The translations under genes and the position numbers were made by a program. A stretch of DNA of 64,000 bases from positions 1,922,001 to 1,986,000 of the forward strand of contig NZ_CP045529.1 of NCBI RefSeq assembly GCF_009429125.1, in the 5' to 3' direction. The stretch is from Luteimicrobium xylanilyticum. GTDB lineage: Bacteria; Actinomycetota; Actinomycetes; Actinomycetales; Cellulomonadaceae. Numbering within the stretch: position 1 is the stretch's first letter; every line of letters begins with the position of its first letter. The notes below the pieces were generated by a model, which was given only the letters and a program-made list of their open reading frames with translations, ran no database searches and was not told where the DNA came from. Of the stretch, positions 60,050 to 64,000 are shown piece after piece.

Positions 60050-60472
60050 TCAGCTCGTCGCCCGGCGGTCGGCGAGGTCGTCGAAGTGGCTGTTCTCCAT
60101 CACGCCGAGCACGTTGCCGAAGGGGTCGAGCATGGACGCGGTGACGAAACCGGGTCCGCGTTCGGTGCGCGGCTCGTGGGGTGTGGCGCCGAGCTCGGCG
60201 AGCCGTGCCAGGGTCGCGTCGACGTCGTCGACGGCCCAGTAGACCGTCACGCCCGCGCCTGCGGCTGCGTCCCGCACCGCGGCGGCGGCGAACCGGCGGT
60301 CCATGATGCCGAGCTCGTCCCCGTCGGCGCCGACGCGGAACTCCACGTACGCGGGCGTGTCCTCGGCGGGTTGGGCGAAGTACGCCTCCTGGCCGAGGAG
60401 CGTCGCGTACCAGTCGCGGGCGGCGTTGACGTCGTCGGCGGTGTAGGTGATGGTCGTGAGTCCTCGCAGCAT
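60050..60472 (-). CDS. VOC (glyoxalase-like) family protein
   Basis: A 140-residue VOC-fold protein with two repeated modules: MLRGLTTITYTADDVNAARDWYATLLGQEAY and VTVYWAVDDVDATLARLAELGA, ending FVTASMLDPFGNVLGVMEN with the metal-binding Glu. Substrate unknown. A GAGGAAAGG site lies about 9 bases before the ATG. It diverges from a WYL-domain regulator that probably controls it; this VOC/WYL pairing is seen in other actinobacteria. Confidence 0.87.
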   Translation of the reverse strand: MLRGLTTITYTADDVNAARDWYATLLGQEAYFAQPAEDTPAYVEFRVGADGDELGIMDRRFAAAAVRDAAAGAGVTVYWAVDDVDATLARLAELGATPHEPRTERGPGFVTASMLDPFGNVLGVMENSHFDDLADRRATS

Positions 60473-60533
60473 GGTCGTTCGCCTTTCCTCGGTGGGCTTC
60501 TTCTCGGTACGTGTTCCATGCTGTCGGTCGAAG

Positions 60534-60566
60534 TGCTCAACCTGTGAGCAATTTTCGCGAGAGAAT
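60534..60566. promoter_or_regulatory. Operator and -10 box upstream of the WYL regulator
   Basis: TGCTCA-N5-TGAGCA (60534-60550) is a perfect inverted repeat at the place of the -35, followed by GAGAAT (60561-60566) ending 6 bases before ATG 60573. It is a likely autoregulatory site shared with the divergent VOC gene. Confidence 0.5.
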
Positions 60567-60572
60567 CGGGGC

Positions 60573-61553
60573 ATGCGCGCGGACCGGCTCGTCGCCACCC
60601 TCCTGCTCCTGCAGTCGCGTGGTCGGGCCACCGCGGGCGAGCTCGCCGCCGAGCTCGAGGTCTCGGTCGCGACGGCCCGTCGCGACCTGGAGGCGCTCTC
60701 GTCGGCAGGTATCCCCGTCTACCCGCAGCCGGGCCGGGGCGGCGGGTGGCAGCTCGTCGGGGGAGCGCGGACCGACCTGACCGGGCTCACCGCGGAGGAG
60801 GCGCGCGCCCTGTTCCTGCTCGTCGGGTCGGCGCACCGGGGGAGCGCTCCCGGCGACGCCGCGGGGCGCGCGCTCCGCAAGGTCCTCCAGGCGCTGCCGG
60901 CGACCTTCCGCGCGCACGCCGAGGCTGCCGCGGACGCCGTCGGCGTCGATCCCCTCGCATGGGGGTCGTCACCGGACACCGGCGAGCCGCCGGGTCTCGA
61001 CGTCGTCCGGCTCGCCGTCGTCGACCGGGTCGCGCTCCGCCTCGTCTACATGGACCATGCGGGAGCGCGGTCGGAGCGGACCGTCGAGCCGTGGGGGCTC
61101 GTCGACAAGGACGGCGTCGCTTACCTCGTCGCGGGGACGGAGCGGGGGAGGCGGACGTTCCGGCTTGACCGGGTCGTCGCGGCCGAGGCCACGGGGCGGA
61201 CGTTCGAGAGGCCGTCGGACCTCGACGTCGACGATGAGTGGATCGCCGTCGTGGCCGAGGTCGAGGAGCGGCGGTCGGGGACCTGGGCGACCGTCGTCGT
61301 CGACCGACGTTGGGTGCCGGTGCTCCGGACGCAGTTCGGTCGCCACCTGCGCGAGGTCGACGCCGCCCCGGACGGCCGGGCGCGCGTGCGGGTCGCCGAC
61401 CCGACGCCACTCGACCTCGCCCGGCACCTTGCGGGCTGGGGTGCGATGTTGGAGGTCGAGGACCCGCCGGCGGTGCGGGCCGAGCTCGCCCGGATCGGGT
61501 CAGAGCTCGTGCGCCTCTACGCGGCGGCCCGCACGATGGGCTCGACGACGTAG
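60573..61553 (+). CDS. WYL-domain transcriptional regulator (DeoR-like HTH)
   Basis: A 326-residue regulator. The N-terminal winged helix MRADRLVATLLLLQSRGRATAGELAAELEVSVATARRDLEAL (about 1-42) precedes a WYL domain (about 140-225, with RTVEPWGLVDKDGVAYLVA) and a WCX extension. Many single-copy proteins of this type respond to nucleic-acid or metabolite ligands. The ATG has no ribosome-binding site but a -10-like box at the leaderless distance. The last 37 bases overlap the end of the convergent MFS gene. Confidence 0.92.
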   Translation: MRADRLVATLLLLQSRGRATAGELAAELEVSVATARRDLEALSSAGIPVYPQPGRGGGWQLVGGARTDLTGLTAEEARALFLLVGSAHRGSAPGDAAGRALRKVLQALPATFRAHAEAAADAVGVDPLAWGSSPDTGEPPGLDVVRLAVVDRVALRLVYMDHAGARSERTVEPWGLVDKDGVAYLVAGTERGRRTFRLDRVVAAEATGRTFERPSDLDVDDEWIAVVAEVEERRSGTWATVVVDRRWVPVLRTQFGRHLREVDAAPDGRARVRVADPTPLDLARHLAGWGAMLEVEDPPAVRAELARIGSELVRLYAAARTMGSTT

Positions 61554-62740
61554 CGGTTGCGTCCCGCGAGGAGCCCGGCCACGAGCTGGACGGCCGCGAC
61601 GACGGCGACGAGGGTGAGCGTCGCGACCCAGGCGCCGGTCGCGTCGTGGAGCAGGCCGGCGACGGTGGGGCCGCCCGCGGCGACGAGGTAGCCGACGCCC
61701 TGCGCCATCCCGGACAGGCGGCCGGCGTCGTGCGCGGTGCGGGTGCGGGCGGCGAACAGCGAGAGCGCGACGACGAGCGAGGCGCCCGAGCTCGCGCCCG
61801 CGACGAGCACCCAGAGCACGTGTGCCCCCGGTGCCACGATCAGCCCGACGGCCGCGACCATCATGAGGCCCGACACGCCGGCGGCCACGAGCCGCTGGTC
61901 GTGCTGGCGGTGCAGCACGGGCCCGATCGCGAGCCCCGCGAGGATCCCGACGATCTGCATCGCGAACAGGAGCCAGCCGGCTCCGGAGGGGGAGGTCCCG
62001 GACCGGTCGTGCTCGATCTGCGGCAGCCAGGTCACCAGCAGGTAGTACCCGCTGGACTGCAGCCCCATGTAGAGCGCGACCTGCCAGGCGGTCGCGCTGC
62101 GCCACGGCGCGACGCCGAGCGGTTGGGGGTCGTCGTCGGGCGGCGGGGTGTGGGAGCGGCTGCGGGGGAGCCAGAGCAGCGCCCCGAGCAGCGCGAGGCC
62201 GGCCCACGCGCCGAGCGCGAGCTGCCAGCCGCCGATCGCCGCGAGCGGCACGGCGATCCCCGACGCGACCGCGGCGAAGCTGCTCATCACGGCCGAGTAG
62301 ACCCCCGTCACGACGGGCACGTGGTCGGGGAAGTCCCGTTTGACGAGCGCCGGGACGAGCACGTTCCCGACGGCGATCGCGGCCGCGAGCGGGACGGTAC
62401 CGACCCACAGGGCGCCGGGCACCGCGGCGACGGACCGGATCGCGGTCCCCGCGGTGAGCACCCACAGTGCGAGGCCGACCGCGGGCTCGGTGCCCATGCG
62501 GCGCGCGAGCGTGTGGACGAGCGGGGACACGATCGCGAACGTCAGGAGGGGGACGGCCCCGAGGAGTCCGAGCGCACCGGCGGACAGGCCGGTGTCGTCG
62601 CCGATGTCGTCGATCACGGGACCGACGGCCGTGATGGCGCCGCGCAGGTTCGCGGCGACGACGAGCACCGTGACGAGCAGGTAGGCGTGCGCCAGCCGAC
62701 CGGAGGAAGGGCCGGCTCCGGCAGGTCCGCGGCGACGCAT
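61517..62740 (-). CDS. MFS transporter, CynX/NimT-like
   Basis: A 407-residue permease with twelve predicted membrane helices. The N-terminal NLRGAITAVGPVI (about 32-44) and the tail-half motif GLQSSGYYLLVTWLPQI (about 231) are typical of the CynX/NimT (cyanate/2-nitroimidazole) branch, whose real substrates vary. The start ATG 62740 has TAGGAT 6 bases upstream and no ribosome-binding site. It diverges from a small membrane protein across a palindrome-bearing region. Confidence 0.88.
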   Translation of the reverse strand: MRRRGPAGAGPSSGRLAHAYLLVTVLVVAANLRGAITAVGPVIDDIGDDTGLSAGALGLLGAVPLLTFAIVSPLVHTLARRMGTEPAVGLALWVLTAGTAIRSVAAVPGALWVGTVPLAAAIAVGNVLVPALVKRDFPDHVPVVTGVYSAVMSSFAAVASGIAVPLAAIGGWQLALGAWAGLALLGALLWLPRSRSHTPPPDDDPQPLGVAPWRSATAWQVALYMGLQSSGYYLLVTWLPQIEHDRSGTSPSGAGWLLFAMQIVGILAGLAIGPVLHRQHDQRLVAAGVSGLMMVAAVGLIVAPGAHVLWVLVAGASSGASLVVALSLFAARTRTAHDAGRLSGMAQGVGYLVAAGGPTVAGLLHDATGAWVATLTLVAVVAAVQLVAGLLAGRNRYVVEPIVRAAA

Positions 62741-62746
62741 CCCGGC

Positions 62747-62752
62747 ATCCTA
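62747..62752 (-). promoter_or_regulatory. -10 box of the leaderless MFS transcript
   Basis: On the minus strand TAGGAT ends 6 bases before ATG 62740. Confidence 0.5.
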
Positions 62753-62755
62753 CGT

Positions 62756-62769
62756 GGTACGCGCGTACC
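62756..62769. promoter_or_regulatory. Perfect 14-bp palindrome between MFS and small membrane protein genes
   Basis: GGTACGCGCGTACC lies directly upstream of the MFS -10 and is followed by a further GGTACC. A transcription-factor site is likely, but the factor is unknown. Confidence 0.4.
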
Positions 62770-62801
62770 GGTACCGGGTCGGAGAGGCCGGCGTCGCTCG
62801 G

Positions 62802-62807
62802 TAGGCT
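62802..62807 (+). promoter_or_regulatory. -10 box of the leaderless small membrane protein gene
   Basis: TAGGCT ends 6 bases before GTG 62814. Confidence 0.5.
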
Positions 62808-62813
62808 CGAGGC

Positions 62814-63215
62814 GTGAGCCCGAACCCGCCCCGCCGCCCGTCCAGTCCCGCACCGGGGAACCGCTCGGGCGGCCGGCCCGCCGACCGGTACGGCGACGAC
62901 GGCACCCTCCGGTCCGCACTCTTACCCGGGATCCTCGGCGGGATCGCGACGCTCGTCGGGACGGGGTTCTCGTCGTCGTCGGGCGGGTTCACCGTGATCC
63001 GCTACCTGGTCGCGATCCTCGCGCTCATCATGATCGTGTTCGCCGTGCAGGCGAAGGCCTTCGTGTGGGTGCTCCCGCTCGCTGCGGCCGTGGTCCTGTG
63101 GAACCCCGTGGTCGCGTTCGACTTCCACGGCGCGTGGTGGGGGATCGTCCAGCTCCTCGTGGCCGCCTTGTTCGTCGTCGCCGGTGTGCTCATCAAGGTC
63201 CCCGCCGACGACTGA
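62814..63215 (+). CDS. Small membrane protein, DUF6804-like
   Basis: A 133-residue protein. A Pro/Arg/Ser-rich cytosolic N-terminus (about 1-50) is followed by four hydrophobic segments, including RYLVAILALIMIVFAVQ, WVLPLAAAVVLWNPV and LLVAALFVVAGVLIKV. The WNPVxxF and final GxLIKVP features recall the DUF6804 family of uncharacterised membrane proteins. That assignment is from memory and tentative. No function can be given. Confidence 0.7.
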   Translation: MSPNPPRRPSSPAPGNRSGGRPADRYGDDGTLRSALLPGILGGIATLVGTGFSSSSGGFTVIRYLVAILALIMIVFAVQAKAFVWVLPLAAAVVLWNPVVAFDFHGAWWGIVQLLVAALFVVAGVLIKVPADD

Positions 63216-63218
63216 CGC

Positions 63219-63249
63219 TTGACTTCGAGCGCGCTCGAAGGTGAAGCAT
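63219..63249 (+). promoter_or_regulatory. Promoter with embedded 18-bp palindrome before the LLM oxidoreductase
   Basis: TTGACT (63219-63224) and AAGCAT (63244-63249) frame the perfect palindrome CTTCGAGCGCGCTCGAAG (63223-63240). AAGCAT ends 6 bases before ATG 63256. A dimeric repressor bound here would block the promoter. Confidence 0.5.
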
Positions 63250-63255
63250 CGAGGC

Positions 63256-64000
63256 ATGCGACTCGGTGCTCACCTCATGCGGTTCGACTCGGTCCCCTCC
63301 ACGGCCCTGCGCCAGGAGCTCCTCGACACGGCGGACGCCGCCGAGGAGGCGGGGCTGGGCTGGCTGTCCGTCATGGACCACTGGTTCCAGATGGTTCGCG
63401 CCGGCTTCCCGGCGTCGGACCCGATGCTCGAGGCCTACACGACGCTCGGGTTCCTCGCCGCCCGCACCGAGACGGTGCAGCTCGGAGCCCTCGTCACCGG
63501 CGTGACGTACCGGTACCCGGGGCTTCTCGCCAAGACCGTCGCGACGCTCGACGTCCTCGCCGGAGGCCGGGCGACCCTCGGCATCGGCGCGGCCTGGTAC
63601 GAGGAGGAGCACGCGGCGCTCGGCGTGCCGTTCCCGCCCCTCAAGGAGCGGTTCCAGCGCATGGAGGAGGCCGTGCTGATCGCCCGGCAGATGTACGACC
63701 CGGCGAACGACGGCCCGTTCGACGGCGCGCACTACCGGCTCGGCGAGACGCTGTGCTCCCCGCAGCCCCTCAGCAAGCCGGAGATCATGATCGGCGGCTC
63801 GGGGGAGAAAGTGACGCTGCGGCTCGTCGCGAAGCACGCCGACGCCTGCAACCTCTTCGCCGCCGACACGGACAGGCTTCGGCACCTGCTCGATGTGCTG
63901 CACCGCCACTGCGACGACGTCGGCCGCGACCCGGCCGAGATCCGGGTCACCACGCTCCACGGCGGCGAGAAGCTGCTCGCCGGCGATGTCGACGGGTTCG
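63256..64000 (+). CDS. LLM class F420-dependent oxidoreductase (partial)
   Basis: The first 248 residues of a luciferase-like monooxygenase-fold enzyme; the gene runs off the right edge. RLGAHLMRFD, GWLSVMDHWFQM, LGALVTGVTYRYPGLLAKTVATLDVLAGGRATLGIGAAWYEEEH (about 76-119) and PEIMIGGSGEKVTLRLVAKHAD are the TIM-barrel motifs of the F420-dependent branch in actinobacteria. The substrate is unknown. The start follows a palindrome-containing promoter, so the gene is probably controlled by a TetR- or MarR-type repressor encoded elsewhere. Confidence 0.9.
   Translation, partial: MRLGAHLMRFDSVPSTALRQELLDTADAAEEAGLGWLSVMDHWFQMVRAGFPASDPMLEAYTTLGFLAARTETVQLGALVTGVTYRYPGLLAKTVATLDVLAGGRATLGIGAAWYEEEHAALGVPFPPLKERFQRMEEAVLIARQMYDPANDGPFDGAHYRLGETLCSPQPLSKPEIMIGGSGEKVTLRLVAKHADACNLFAADTDRLRHLLDVLHRHCDDVGRDPAEIRVTTLHGGEKLLAGDVDGF

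Overview
This 64 kb window is chromosomal DNA from a high-GC Gram-positive bacterium. The gene order coaE / uvrB / uvrA / uvrC-rapZ-yvcK-whiA / gap-pgk-tpi-secG / rbpA / pgl-opcA-zwf-tal-tkt / ctaB / xerD-parA-scpA-scpB-rluB-aroH-cmk-plsC-der, with actinobacterial markers RbpA, WhiA, OpcA and a LAxTG sorting signal, places it in Actinomycetota. The secreted chitinase, GH92 mannosidase and tannase/feruloyl esterase family enzyme suggest a polysaccharide-degrading soil or plant-litter member of Micrococcales (Cellulosimicrobium/Cellulomonas/Isoptericola-like). The genus is inference.

Layout. 1-2.2 kb: 5' end of an ABC exporter diverging from a MarR regulator, then coaE-pcp. 2.2-5.7 kb: a very large sortase-anchored surface protein with DUF5979-type repeats. 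5.8-21.7 kb: UvrABC excision repair interleaved with a two-kinase fusion protein, two TerC-type membrane proteins behind a yybP-ykoY (Mn2+) riboswitch, small enzymes, and the rapZ-yvcK-whiA cluster. 22-26 kb: lower glycolysis, SecG and RbpA. 26.1-32.8 kb, minus strand: oxidative and non-oxidative pentose phosphate pathway. 33.1-42 kb: haem O synthase, then the conserved chromosome-segregation, pseudouridine, aromatic, CMP, lipid and ribosome-assembly block ending in der. 42-45.3 kb: an FAD reductase, tRNA-Pro(GGG) with a structured leader, and an IS5-family element inserted just upstream of a small EthD-like gene. 45.3-57.2 kb: accessory secretome and stress region (chitinase, ECF41-like sigma factor with divergent nitroreductase-family gene, pectinesterase, furA-katG, GH92 mannosidase, tannase/feruloyl esterase). 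57.2-64 kb: ilvD and several regulator/target pairs (MmyB-type, WYL, MFS transporter, F420-type LLM oxidoreductase cut by the window edge).

The strongest global signal is transcriptional. At least fifteen genes have a TANNNT-like -10 hexamer ending exactly 6 (rarely 7) bases before the start codon, with no Shine-Dalgarno sequence between, so they are probably leaderless. Genes with real leaders (gap, terC, furnished with GGAGG) stand apart. Regulatory palindromes sit in several divergent intergenic regions (MarR/ABC, MmyB/ilvD, WYL/VOC, MFS/DUF6804-like, GH92, LLM oxidoreductase).

I found no CRISPR array, prophage, rRNA operon or defence island. The most unusual items are the PfkB plus P-loop kinase fusion, the riboswitch with a hairpin that buries the terC ribosome-binding site, three back-to-back hairpins in front of tRNA-Pro, and the IS transposase whose two reading frames meet at a G6 run.
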